From: Anisus vortex | Taxonomy: Eukaryota > Mollusca > Gastropoda > Planorbidae | Length of the DNA stretch: 64,000 nt | NCBI GenBank assembly: GCA_949126835.1 | Contig: OX421502.1 | Span: forward strand, 32,469,227 to 32,533,226 | Direction: 5' to 3' | In this document: one piece after another, positions 12,026 through 22,390 of the stretch | Position numbering within the stretch: the stretch's first letter is position 1 | Layout: each line of letters begins with the position of its first letter | The notes under the pieces: model-generated | Databases searched by the model: none | The model's input: only the letters and a program-made list of their open reading frames with translations | Told to the model about the DNA's origin: nothing | Translations under genes and position numbers: made by a program

Positions 12026-13937
12026 TTAATATCTTTCTTTGTACAGGGCCTCCTCGCATTTGTCACACATTGTTCCCTGAATGGTAAATTGGCCTTCAGT
12101 GTTGTGACACTCAATGTGACACCGTTGACAAACAAAATGACCTGTGAGGAGGGGAAAAATTAAAATAAATCTTATTAAGTTGTTATATAATGTCACAGTC
12201 ATTTCACAATCGCCTAAGTCATTTATGGGGGGTTTTGAGTTAAGAGTCAAAATGTATAGTTTACACATGGCAAATCACCTATATCTTAAACCAATCAGAA
12301 ATTATTATTTTTTTTACAAAATGTATCAAAGTTAAATAACAGAGTGAATACAGATGTCATTCAGTTTCTTTAATAGTTTTCTCAAAACATAAAAAATGAC
12401 TTAAGCGATTATGAAATGACCCTGACGATAAGTTGTAACAGGACTGGCTATAACAGTGAAGCTATAATAAAGTTAATTATAACACACACGGTTGAATATC
12501 CTGAAAAAAAGTTGTTACTTACCTTTGACAATAAATGGCCTTCCAAATCCAACTTTCACACACTTTCGAAAACGGCAACAGGGACACAAATGCCTATTGT
12601 TCTCAGTTATTAGACATTTCTTCTTTGTACTTCCGGTAACACAAACAAAGTGCTCGTTTTTCCTATTTCGTAAGTAAAAACTCTAAGAATAGAAAAAGAC
12701 AAGTAAAAAAATTAATGTTGTTTTTATTAAACAATTTTTTTAAAGATTTAAATAATAGCACTTTTAATATAAATTTTAATATTAGAAACAAAATAATTTT
12801 GAACTCACTTTACAGGAATCACAGGAAAGTATTTTCTTGTACTTAACCTCTGCATTAGCTTTGCAAACCTCACATTTAAATAGTTCTGCGAAGAAACAAA
12901 ATTAGAAATGATAATAATAATTCTTTGTGCTGTCAACATTTACAGACAGAGTACAGACAAAAAAAAATAGGCAAAAATTTATACAAGTACAGATGAATAC
13001 TGCCACTTGAATAGGTGCGTCTTCAGCTGGCTCCTGAAGGTGTTGAAGCTAGGGCTCTTGCGAAGCTGTAGTGGCAGGGGATTTCAGTGGGAGGGGATTC
13101 CAGGGGGATGGGCCCACATATGAGAATGGACATTGGCCAGCACACACTAGCTTCACACGAGGAATCTAATCTAGGCCTATAGGTTATGTAGTCTATTAAT
13201 AAGGCAGTTTAGCATTCCGAGAAAACCGCACCATGACTAAGCAATGTTTCCAAACAACGATCATCAGCCGATCCACACAGAAATTATTTTTCAAATCTAT
13301 ATAGAAATAATGCGTAAAATGACAATAGTGTGTTTCATTTTTCATTAGTTGCATGTAAGAGTTGAAAAAAAAAAACACAGCTTATAGTCGGCCTTATTGT
13401 CATGTTTGAAATCATTACAAACAATGTTAATGGTAATTAGGGCACGTGTGTAGTGCTGGTCAATACCAGCGCCATTCAGTCTAGACAACAGTCTAGAAAG
13501 CCGTCACTCAAAAGATTTTTTTGTGTTGGCCCACTATAGTGTGACTATAGGGATAGAAATTTTAGTAAATTACAAGGACAGGGACTTAAATGAATAAACA
13601 TAGAGGCTACCTCACTTTCGCATTTGACTAATGGCTGTATTGATCTTTTTTTTAAATAAATGAAGCGCTGCCTTTATTTGATTATTTAGTAACTTTTATG
13701 TTTAAAAGGTATGCATTTTGGAGAAGTTAAAAGGCAGTGTAACCCCTGAAGTCAGGGTGCGACTTATGCATGGGTCAATGACAACATTTAAGAAAAAAAA
13801 TCTTCAACTAGGGGTACGACGTATCCACCAGTGCAACTTATACGCGAGTATATAGAATATAGGCCTATCAGTGAGAAAGGGTTAAACAAAAAAAAAACAT
13901 ACTTACTTTGTATAATTTTTCTTTTATGCCCTGGCAT
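12026..13937 (-). CDS. nuclear-receptor-like DNA-binding-domain-only protein, four coding exons
   Basis: Proposed exons on the minus strand are 13907-13937, 12809-12885, 12523-12682 and 12026-12141. All three introns are GT-AG (donors gtaagt, gtgagt, gtaagt) and every junction keeps frame, giving 384 nt or 127 aa plus TAA. Residues ~14-36 form finger 1, C-x2-C-x13-C-x2-C ('KCEVC...SCDSCK'), the spacing of nuclear-receptor finger 1. Residues ~50-77 form finger 2, C-x8-C-x9-C-x2-C, followed by 'RFRKCVKVGFG', matching the receptor 'CRxxKCxxxGM' end. Finger 2 has three extra residues in the D-box loop. The P-box region is CDSCKS and 'GFFRR' is replaced by 'SFYLRN', so DNA specificity should differ. 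Exon 4 adds a C-x2-C-x17-C-x2-C module ('FVCQRC...MCDKC') and stops, with no ligand-binding domain. The intron after CDSCK falls where many receptors have one. The start is the ATG at 13935-13937; 'ttatttcag' just upstream could be an acceptor after a 5' UTR intron. A nuclear DNA-binding role is inferred from the family. Confidence 0.75.
12908..13165 (-). repeat. L2-like LINE 3' end inside intron 1
   Basis: The minus strand carries 'gaagacgcacctattcaag', 'agtattcatctgtac', 'gtactctgtctgtaa' and a short ATT repeat, as at 19262-20205 and 30095-30235. The upstream part keeps the 'cgcaagagccctagcttcaa' coding-end sequence. It lies in intron 1 of the nuclear-receptor-like gene. Confidence 0.65.
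13180..13854. mobile_element. TA-type TIR element, left-truncated copy in intron 1
   Basis: The right end 'acttatacgcgagtatata' and interior ('gttaatggtaattagg', 'ataaatgaagcgctgcc', 'cagtgtaacccc') match the complete element at 60907-62112 in the same orientation. The left terminus is missing. It lies within intron 1 of the 12026-13937 gene. Confidence 0.65.
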
Positions 13938-13953
13938 TTTCTCTGAAATAACT

Positions 13954-14520
13954 ATAAAAAAAATAGCAATGAGTTTTAGTTTAAAAGTTTCTATTAAAAA
14001 ATGATAATGTATGGCCCTTTGTATGGGCTTTAATTTGATACTAACTTTGTGCCTGTGCAATTTGGTACAAAACTGAAAAAGTTATGTTTCTTTTAGTGAA
14101 CAATGTAGGCTACATAATAGCGATTTTAAAAATATCAGTTTTGAGGTACGACCTTTTGACTTGGGCTCATATGCTATCAAGTTTTTTGAAAATTGGTTGA
14201 AATTTGTAGAAGTTATGACAGTAAAAAGTTGAAAAAATCAAAACTAGGTCACAGTTTTTCTTATCAAGCCCTTGTAAAAAATGGGGTACATTTTTCAGAG
14301 TAAAAAATCACAACTTTTTTATTTTCCATCAGAAAAAAATTATTTTGGTATCATTGTCATTGTAAAGGTCTTTTAAAGCAGCTTCTAATGATGTACTAAT
14401 TTTTTTAAATCACATCAATGTTATATTTTTTTTCACGTATTATGTTCAAATTGTAGCCTATGTTTATACAAAAATAAGAATCCCTTCATGGCTTTAGAGC
14501 CTTTGTATGTCTTATAACTT
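13954..14520. other. 5' flank of the nuclear-receptor-like gene
   Basis: AT-rich sequence upstream of the first coding exon. A 5' UTR exon and promoter may lie here, but no TATA box or start can be defended. No other gene recognised. Confidence 0.3.
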
Positions 14521-14644
14521 ATAAGTTTACAGACGTTCTTTCTAGGGCCAACAGGGATTGGTCGGTGGCAGGGATAGAACCAGCGACGTGTAAGTTGGTT
14601 TTTTGTTGACAGTCCGGTGAACTAACTGTTGAACCAGCTGGCTT
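14521..14644 (-). repeat. tRNA-derived SINE, copy 3 (internal deletion)
   Basis: It keeps the A-box area 'caacagttagttcaccggac' and the tail 'aagaacgtctgtaaacttat', but about 40 bp of the body between them is missing compared with 28463-28640. Confidence 0.7.
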
Positions 14645-14924
14645 CCAATAGCCTACTCAGTAACTATGACTATGATTAATGATTAATGCCTTAGTAAATA
14701 TTGAGCTAAATATTGCTGGAACACATGTTTAATTCATTATTCACGGAACAGAGATTACAAAATAGTATTATAATATTATTATTATTATAGTGGTCCATGA
14801 ACTTATTGCGCGCTCTAGCAATATTAATATTTAGCTCAATTTACAACACTTAAAATTCGCGTAACTTTAGAAACCTGCTGCTACTGGCTAACCTGCTACT
14901 GTCTGGTAACCGGATCCTCTTTTC
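14645..14924. other. unannotated spacer
   Basis: AT-rich with a short ATT repeat at 14770-14785. Nothing else recognised. Confidence 0.35.
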
Positions 14925-15081
14925 TATAAGTTTACAGACGTTCCTTCTAGATAGAAGATAATTACGTCCACTAGGCCCAAAACTCCTGCAGGGCGACAGG
15001 GATCCGCAGGGCTAGAACCCGCGACCTGTCAGTTGGTTTTTGGTTGACAGTCCGGTGAACTAACCGCTAGACCAGCCCGCT
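14925..15081 (-). repeat. tRNA-derived SINE, copy 4
   Basis: Nearly complete: head 'gctggtctagcggttagttc', B box 'gggttctagccc', body 'cctgcaggagttttgggcc', and tail 'agaaggaacgtctgtaaact'. Confidence 0.8.
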
Positions 15082-15652
15082 TCATCGCCTTCATCTGAGC
15101 ACTTATGGTAGCCTAACCCTACCCATATCATATTGAATTGTGTATTTTGGTACAAAATTGTCAAAATTATGACTATTTTAATGCAAAACTATAGCCTACC
15201 TTTTATAGAATCTGTATACTTTTGGGTTATATATATATTTGTAAAATATTAATAAGCTTACCTTAACTTAATACGTTAAACTGTGACTCACTGACTGTGA
15301 CTTAAAAACAAAAGCGCCAACGGATATAGTGAAATCAAGTGTGCATCAATTTTTCCACCCGACATACTTATTAATAAATCTTTATTAATAGTTTTAGAGT
15401 TTAATTAAAAATTGAAAATTGTTTTTATTTCAACAAAAATTTGTATAATTTTCCTTTTTTATTTATTTATTTATTTTAGAATATAAGGAATAAACTAATT
15501 TAAATGTACAACATAAAGATTGAAGTTAAACAACATTTGATTTTAAAAACAGAAATTGTATTTTTCGACACTGAACTATATTATTTATATATTGATACTA
15601 AATATTAAGTTTGCTAGGTTGGTAACGAATGCAACTATAATCTTGTAGGCTA
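15082..15652. other. unannotated AT-rich spacer
   Basis: No gene or repeat recognised. Confidence 0.35.
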
Positions 15653-15898
15653 CTTACAGACGCTCCTTCTATAAAGAAGATTATTGCGTCCTACGCTCAT
15701 CCGTGGTCAGAGTCTAGTCTTGCATTTTTATTAATGTTTTAAATGATGTTAAGTTACTGGTTTTCCTGCTTTGTTCAGGCAACCCATTCCTTGCCCGAAT
15801 GCCAATCGGGAAGAAAGAGTATGCCCTACTTATATGCATTTGTTCTCGCATAAGGGTCAAGGAAAGGGTTTTTGTCTTTATGTTTATCTGAGCTTTGC
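15653..15898 (-). pseudogene. LINE family B, 3' part of a 5'-inverted insertion
   Basis: The minus strand ends in the shared tail 'agaaggagcgtctgtaagta' and encodes a degraded 'YSFFPIGIRARNGLPEQ' motif, then 'NLTSFKTLIKNARLDSDHG'. Its upstream edge ('tgcaaagctcagataaac') is where the inverted plus-strand part (15903-16010 plus 26656-26740) ends. The two therefore look like one LINE copy with an inverted 5' portion. Confidence 0.7.
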
Positions 15899-15902
15899 AT
15901 CA

Positions 15903-16010
15903 AAAACTATAACAAATCCAAAAAAGAGCTGAAAGGTTCATAACAGTGAATATTCCAAATTAACAAGAGTAACACTATTAGTCAAATCACTAAACCTAGA
16001 AACACTAGAG
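15903..16010 (+). pseudogene. LINE family B, inverted 5' part (left of hAT)
   Basis: The plus strand reads 'IQKRAERFITVNIPN', then degraded residues ending '(N)LETLE'. This matches the 'VQRRAARFVT...L.LETLEERR' segment of CR1/L2-like reverse transcriptases. It is cut at 16010 by the hAT element and resumes at 26656 with 'DRRAKSKVVIIHKAINSNLE'. Confidence 0.65.
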
Positions 16011-16223
16011 CAGGGGTCTCCAAACTTTTCAGCCCGAGGGCCGCATTAACTATCAAACAGCAGCTCGCGGGCCAACAACACACTCAAGATCCCCCCCCCC
16101 CCCCCCCCAAAAAAAAAAAAAACAGAATCAAAACATGAATGTTGTTTTTAATTATTTATGTAATATTACTGTATTCAGTTATTATTTAATAACACATTGG
16201 TGCACTACAATTGAACACCTGTA

Positions 16224-17903
16224 TTAGTGGAAATGGTGAAATTGTTTCCAGAATGCCAAAATAGCAGACATTTCTGGCTTTAGATTTGATGTCCCTAACA
16301 TCAACATTGATCTGAGATTATCATCGGACAAGTTTGTTCTCAAATAGTTCCTTACGTATTTCATTCTTGAAAATGTTTGTTCGCACAGGTATGTTGTTCC
16401 AAAGATTGAAAGGTACCTTGATGCAAACGTTTTTATATTAGCAAAGTCTTCCTTGGGCAAAACGTGGTAAAAACCCAAAAGTCCTTTTTTTGAGCTTATT
16501 CCCAAGGAGGTCATTTGCTTGCTACTCAATGACCTCCAGCTGAAGTTCATCTAGGCAACTGGCCTTGTCTGTTTCAAATGGGTTTTGAAACAGTCTCTGA
16601 GACCCGACGTATTTGATGATCTCGCATGCATGCAAATGTCCCAAAATGAAAGTGCGTCAAGTTGTTGGCCTAAACTTGTTATAAAAACAAGACAAGTTTG
16701 GATCTGAAGGCCTTTACGTGGGTGTATAGATCAGAAACTAGATTTTTCTCTCCTTGTAGTTTTAGATTCAGAAAATTTGAATGTCTAGTTATGTCTGTAG
16801 CAAAGGCCGATTTCCATACCCACTCTTCAGCAGACAGTAGGCCTAATGGCTGTGGCTTGCCCTTACTTTCCACGAACTCACCTATATTTCCTTTCTTAAC
16901 TTAAATACTCTGCTCAGAACTTTCTCACAACTTAGCCATCTTACTGCTGTGTAATACGGTAAATCTTTCGATTCTGTGTCTGTATCTTTCAACATGTCTC
17001 TGAACTGTCTATGACTGAGCCCATGTGACCTTATTAAATTGACCATCTTCACCACAGGATTCAGTTCCCTGCTATTTTCCATATATTTAGCACACAATGC
17101 AGGAACGTTGTTTGTGGAATTTTTTTTTCTCTTTACACATCTGCTTCACTTGTCCAACCAAGCCTTTCTATATGCCACTCATGTTCTTTCCTCCAACAAC
17201 AGTCAGGCAACTGAGGTTAGTCCAGTCCAAGTTATAATCAGTAAATGTTTTTTTCAACTCACTAAATATATCGTATCCGGTAACAGTGTCATACATGCTG
17301 TTTAGTGAAGCTCGCTCTTGTGTTATGTTCATATCTTCATACACATTTCTAATGAAGTCAAGCATTTGAGAGGTGGAACAGCTGTCCAGCGATTCATTCA
17401 TTTGAATAAGAAAAATTGCGAAACTTGCTTGCATTTGATTCACAATATTTTCCTCCATATCTGCAACACGGCGAACCTTTATATTTGCACCCAAAGCTAC
17501 CTTTTTAAATTGTTTTGACTTTTCTGGGCAAAGTTCCTCAGCCACGTCCAACAAACATTCCTTCACTACTTCACCATCTGTAAACGGTTTGCCACTTTTA
17601 GCCAGGACGTAAGAAACTTTATAACTGGCCTTAGTTATTCGTTTTCATTTGAGAATTTACTGAACAATGTCCTCTAGATGTGAGTGAATTTTGTAATTTA
17701 GCCAATTTTTCTGCACGGCCTTCGCCCTCCAAATGTGCATATTTCTCCTGATGTTTGCTTTGATGATGACGGCGCGGGTTGTATTCTTTCATCACAGCCA
17801 CAGTTTCGTTGCAAATCACACACAATGCTTTCTCGCCGGATCTGATGAAGAAGTATTTCATACTAAATTCTTCTTGAAATTGTCGACATTCATCGACTGG
17901 CAA
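16224..17903 (-). pseudogene. hAT-1 transposase pseudogene (GTF2IRD2/ZBED-like)
   Basis: Consecutive minus-strand pieces line up with a hAT transposase of the type related to vertebrate GTF2IRD2/EPM2AIP1 proteins. 17903-17631: N-terminal BED-like finger ('ALCVICNETVAVMKEYN' then 'RRHHQSKH'). 17566-17168: central region ('VADMEENIVNQMQASFAIFL'). 17097-16882: 'ALCAKYM-like' segment with 'YYTAVRWLSCEKVLSRVFKL'. 16873-16679: 'WVWKSAFATDITRHSNFLNL'. 16550-16224: dimerisation domain ('SIFGTTYLCEQTFSRMKYVR'). Frames change between pieces and stops intervene, so it is dead. A relative of the N-terminal segment lies at 54979-55100. Confidence 0.8.
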
Positions 17904-18351
17904 AATGTGATCAAAATAATCAAGTCTTGATCAAGCAGCAAACCTTTTAAAACTCCTACACTAAAATTTCAAAAAAGCCAAGTTGCGCTCTTAAAAAAAA
18001 ACAAGTTTTAATAAACATGGTCTCTGTGACCTATTTTGTGCACCCCTCCCCTTTTTTTTTTTTCAACTGCATCGACTCGCACCTTTCCTCTTCCCACCTC
18101 TTTTTTGTTGTTGCAAAAATAATCATTAAAAAACAAAATACCAATGAATTATTTTGTTATTCTTTGAAACAAATGTCTTTGTTAATATATTTACTTTAAC
18201 TTTAATTAGTAGGCCAACAATGCTTCGCGCCCATGGCTTATTTCATTGGTGCAACGAAGGGGTTATGTAACTTAGGCGGATATTGACCTAAATCTACAGC
18301 GCGGAAACTTAAGACCGCTCTTAATTTCAAAGTACCGGTAGTTTATTAATC
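17904..18351. other. hAT-1 internal non-coding region
   Basis: Sequence between the transposase start and a LINE tail inside hAT-1. No separate feature recognised. Confidence 0.35.
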
Positions 18352-18456
18352 ATCATTATCATCTATCCTTTGGGTTCCTTGTGGAACATAGGGCCTGTGT
18401 CAAAGCATGAAAGCATTTCATTTTCATTGGAGACTCTGCGCGGTCTCTCGCAAGTA
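18352..18456 (-). repeat. RTE-like LINE 3' tail inside hAT-1
   Basis: It matches 774-870 ('cctttgggttccttgtggaa', 'cggtctctcgcaag') and ends in a similar ATG/ATT repeat. Only the last codons and tail remain. Confidence 0.55.
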
Positions 18457-18857
18457 TTCTTGGTGGGAAGAAAATGCGTGTATGCGTGGCCTTGAACTAG
18501 ACCAGAGGTCGGCAACCTTTTGAGGCAGAAGAGCCAAAAGTTACAATTTACACATTTTCCCAGTTTTTAAAGAGCCACTAACTTTTTTTTTCTCAATATT
18601 ATCGTATTCGATTAGGAGTAGGATTAGCCTACCTATAGGGTCTACAAAATTAATTTTAAAAAAATAAATAAATAGCTTTAAATATGAAAAAATAGGGACC
18701 TATTTATTCATATAAAACGTACAAATGTTTCGCACAAAATATATTAAAGTATTTTAGCTAGCTCTGCTAGAATAATAAAATTAGTAATCAAATAGTAGGC
18801 CTATAACTATAATTATTCAATAATAGATAGTTACAATAGTTACATCAATGGGAACAT

Positions 18858-19214
18858 TGGCCTTGAATGCCCTTTGAAAGTTTGGCTAAATCTGGCTCAT
18901 AACTTGTTGTTTTCAGTTTCAAGCACGCCTCTAGATTTTTATTTGTTAGTTGGCTTCTTACTTTACTTTTTGTTATATTTTATGCAAGAAAACGCTTACT
19001 CGCACGAATATGTTGACTCGAAGATCGTCAGCACTCCAAATGCCAACTTCTTCACCTCACTGTAGCATTTTGGAAGACTATTCCATGTGTCAAATATGAG
19101 TGCCTCAACTCGCGGCATTTCTTTTAGAGTTCTGAACTGTCCAGTTGTGCAGCGTGTCGTGCATGCTTTTCTGTACCTCCAACTCACAACTTCGCTCCGA
19201 AGAAGACTGAACAC
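18858..19214 (-). pseudogene. hAT-4 transposase C-terminal fragment
   Basis: The minus strand reads 'LPKCYSEVKKLAFGVLTIFE', then 'STYSCE', continuing in a nearby frame with 'NLEACLKLKTTSYEPDLAKL'. This is the conserved hAT C-terminal dimerisation region (FGSTYxCEQxFS ... HLxxCLRxxxTxYxPD). The N-terminal two-thirds are absent. Confidence 0.7.
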
Positions 19215-19261
19215 TACCGCCCGCTGGGTTGCTAACTGGGTGTTTCATATAGTAGTCTAAG

Positions 19262-20205
19262 TAGTGACTAGCGGCTGTCAGCTTCAGCTGTCTGTCTACT
19301 CTATCCTCCCAGCCTGTTCATGTCTACTATGGTGTGCCACAGGGGTCTGTCCTCAGCCCAGTTCTTTTCACCCTTTACACCCAACCCCTCTTCTTTGTCA
19401 TCGAATGCCACAACCTGAAATATCATTCTTTCGACGAGCTCCTTGCTTCCATCTCAATTTAATTTTTCCTGGACATCAAGAACTGGATGACGGAAAACAA
19501 GTTAAAGTTGAACAGTGCGGAGACTGAAGCTCTTATCGTCGGTACGAGACGGAGGGTCGTGTCCCTCACTGCGTCCGATCTTCAGCTGGCCGACGCAACA
19601 GTACCTTTCTCCCGACTGTCAAGAGCCTTGGCGTCTATGTGAACTCCACGCTGTCCATGCAGCCCCACATCTCACCAAAATCTGCTTCTCCCATCTGCGT
19701 CGTATTGCCGCCATCCGTCGCTATCTTACTAAGGAAGCTTGTGTTAAGCTTGTCATCTTTCTCCTTTTTGCCGCTTGGATTATTGCAATTCGCTCTTGGC
19801 TGGCCTCTCTTCCTCCTCCCTTCAGGGCCTCCAACGTGTCCAGAACTGTGATGCCCGACTGGTCCTTAAGAAGAAGTCCTCATATCACTTCTCCGCTCCG
19901 ATCTCTGCACTGGCTACAGCTCGGCTTCTGATGCACTAACTCTTCAGATCCCTCGTGCGAAGCTAGTGTTCGCTGGCCAACGTGCATGCTCCTATGGGGC
20001 TTCGCTAGAGCCCTAGCTTCAACACCTTCAGGAGTCGGCTGAAGACGCACCTATTTAAGTAGCAGTGAGCAGTATTCACCTGTACATGTATACATTTTCG
20101 TCTTTTATTCGTTGTCTGTACTCTGTCTGTAACTGTTGACGGCGTATAGAACTGTTCCCAGCGGGATATAGGCTACAAATATTATTATTTGACTATTATT
20201 ATTAG
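19262..20205 (+). pseudogene. L2-like LINE fragment (reverse transcriptase to 3' tail)
   Basis: Frames on the plus strand give 'YYGVPQGSVLSPVLFTLYTQ', the RT motif around PQGSVLGP. A gap follows where YADD should be, then 'DIKNWMTENKLKLNSAETEA' and 'LRRIAAIRRYLTKEACVKLV', all hallmarks of L2/CR1-like reverse transcriptases. The 3' end has 'gcgtatagaactgttcccag' and an ATT repeat. Stops and frame changes show it is dead, and the catalytic YADD is deleted. Confidence 0.75.
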
Positions 20206-20956
20206 GGCCTACTCTGCCTATTATCACTGTTCTCTGTTGAGTGATTTTATCTTGTTTTCAGTATACTTTTTTTTATGAGTTTTGAAAATAAAATTAAAAA
20301 AAAAAAAAAATTATTAATATTTGCGCACGGAACTGGAGAGCCACAACTTGTCATCAAAAGAGCCGCATGCGGCTCGCGAGCCGCAGGTTGCCGACCCCTG
20401 AGCTAGACACATTGTTCGCGTTTAATAAGTGTGACCAATTTGAGAGTAGGGGAAACAACTTTTCATACCCCCCTCCTTTTCCCCCTTTATACTATTTGCT
20501 TATCATGTGTCTCCTTTAAGCCCTTCCTACTTTACACTATGGGGACGTCCATTAATTACGTCAACAATTTTTAGACGATTTTTACCTCCCCCCTCCCCCT
20601 TGTCAACAACTGTCAAACTTTCAGAGACCCCCCCTATATAATAACGTCAAGAATTGGTTACCCCCCCCCTCCTCAAAACAAGTAACACAATTTTAGACAC
20701 TTTCTGTTATGTTTAAAATATATTTAAAACGGAAAGGTCTCTACTATAATTAATTGTAATACATTTTAAAACTTGTTAAAAAGATTTCTAATTGACTATA
20801 ATTCTCATATGTTTACAATTAATTGTTCTTTTCATATACATATTTAATCATGTCTAATATTCTACGTTTCACTAAAATAGCAATTGGTACAATGTTGATT
20901 ATCAAATAGTTTAGGGGGAAATTGTGCACCAGTTGTAAATTAGCCTTCTATTTATC

Positions 20957-21580
20957 TAGGGATGTTAACCGAAAACCGGAATACCGGATTCCGGTTATGA
21001 AACCGAAAACCGGTTTTGATTTTCCAAACCGGATTTTGGTTTCCTGGTTGGGAGGTAAGCCTCATCATTATTTCAAGTAGCACAGCCTTTTTTTTTTGTT
21101 TTGATGGAAATATTTTAAATAAATAATGTTGGATTCACACAAAACAATTATTGAAATGCCTTGCTGGACACTATTTAGTCTTTGATATTGTGTTTCTTTT
21201 TTTACAAACACCAACTATGGCTTGCGATAAAAACAACATCAAACCAAAATTAAATGTTAAGTTACAGTTACAATCCTTAGTGTCAGAAAATTTTGAAAAA
21301 AAGTCTTTAACGATGGCTTCTTGTAAACTAAGTTCCCAACAGATAAGCAGGAGCGGCGGCAGTACCGCTGGATTGCGTACGCATTTGCGTAGGCTACTAA
21401 GCATCCTGAATTAACATAGTCATCCTCTTCATATGCTTTTTAATATCACGGTCAACGATAATCGCAAATTTGATTATCCCTATTGAAAGCTATTATCGGT
21501 TATGATCAATTAGCCCAGATTTTTTTTTAGTTCTAAAGAATTTTATGGTAAAGCGTACAAATTCCATATGTTCACTATTC
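20957..21580 (+). mobile_element. hAT-like element, left part (tagggatgttaac family)
   Basis: It starts 'tagggatgttaaccgaaaac' and carries the 'aaccggttttgatttt' subterminal repeats seen in the complete copy at 57296-57820. Its 21440-21570 segment ('aatcaattagcccagatttt') also matches that copy. The right terminus was not found. It encodes a BED-finger remnant at 21151-21414. Confidence 0.6.
21151..21414 (+). pseudogene. BED zinc-finger remnant of a hAT transposase
   Basis: The open frame ends 'SCKLSSQQISRSGGSTAGL' then 'RTHLRRL'. This matches the second half of a ZBED-type BED finger (CxxC...GGTTGLRxHL...H). The second cysteine is replaced by serine and the frame ends just after the first histidine. 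It could only have been a DNA-binding N-terminus of the transposase. Confidence 0.5.
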
Positions 21581-22390
21581 CTTGTTACATTATTGTACAC
21601 AGACACATTATATACACACGGTGGTGCCTTCCCTGTCCGCCTACCTTGCACTATTTGCCACCCACTCCTTGCAATACTGGCGACGCCACTGATACTAATA
21701 CATTTTTATCTCATTATATTTTTCCAGAAAAAGTAGAAATGACAACGTACAAATTAATTACTAAATATGTAGCCTAATCGACCTGATTTTAATATTTCAC
21801 CTATTATAACGTAGTGAGCAAAAATATAGTAGTTTATATATAATATATCAGAATTAGGGATATTATGTTAAAAGGAAATAAGGTAGGCTAAGTCGTACTT
21901 CATGGGGTGGACCAAGAATTATTTTTCTGAAGGAAATATTTTTAAAATAACCATGTTGGATTCACAAAATTCACTTCATTCAATGCTTTACAAACATTAG
22001 TTATAGTCTCGGCTAGGGCCTATTATTGTTTTTAGTTCTATTGTCGATCCCAGCCATCGCTTACTTGGCTTATATAACGAACGCCAGACTTTGGCGCCTA
22101 GTTTAATTTAGATGTACTGAGCGGCAAAAAAATGGGTTTCTGAACGTTCTCTGCAGACAGTTTGTTGGTGTGTTTGTGTTCCTTTGTTATTCCAGCCACC
22201 ATGTCTCGCTAGACTAGGGTTGCCAGACGTCCGGCAAAAGGAGGGCATGTCCTCCTATTTAGACTCTTGTCCTCCGTCCGGCAGGCAAAGCACAATACCT
22301 TTAAAATGTCCAGCTTTTGTAATATTTTATGTTTTGTAGGAGTAAGGACAAATACATTTTAAAATTAGTATTAACATGTTAAGAATATAA

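Larger units (their letters stand above)
18503..20400. mobile_element. hAT-4, nested in hAT-1
   Basis: The left end is 'cagaggtcggcaacctttt' and the right end 'ccgcaggttgccgacccctg'. The target duplication is aactagac (18495-18502) versus agctagac (20401-20408), 7 of 8. It contains a transposase C-terminus (18858-19214, minus) and an L2-like LINE fragment (19262-20205, plus). Confidence 0.8.

Noticed and set aside
12026..12141. Exon 4 as a GATA-type zinc finger
   Set aside because: The C-x2-C-x17-C-x2-C spacing fits, but the TPLWRR and NACG core residues are missing, so it is described only as a C4 module.
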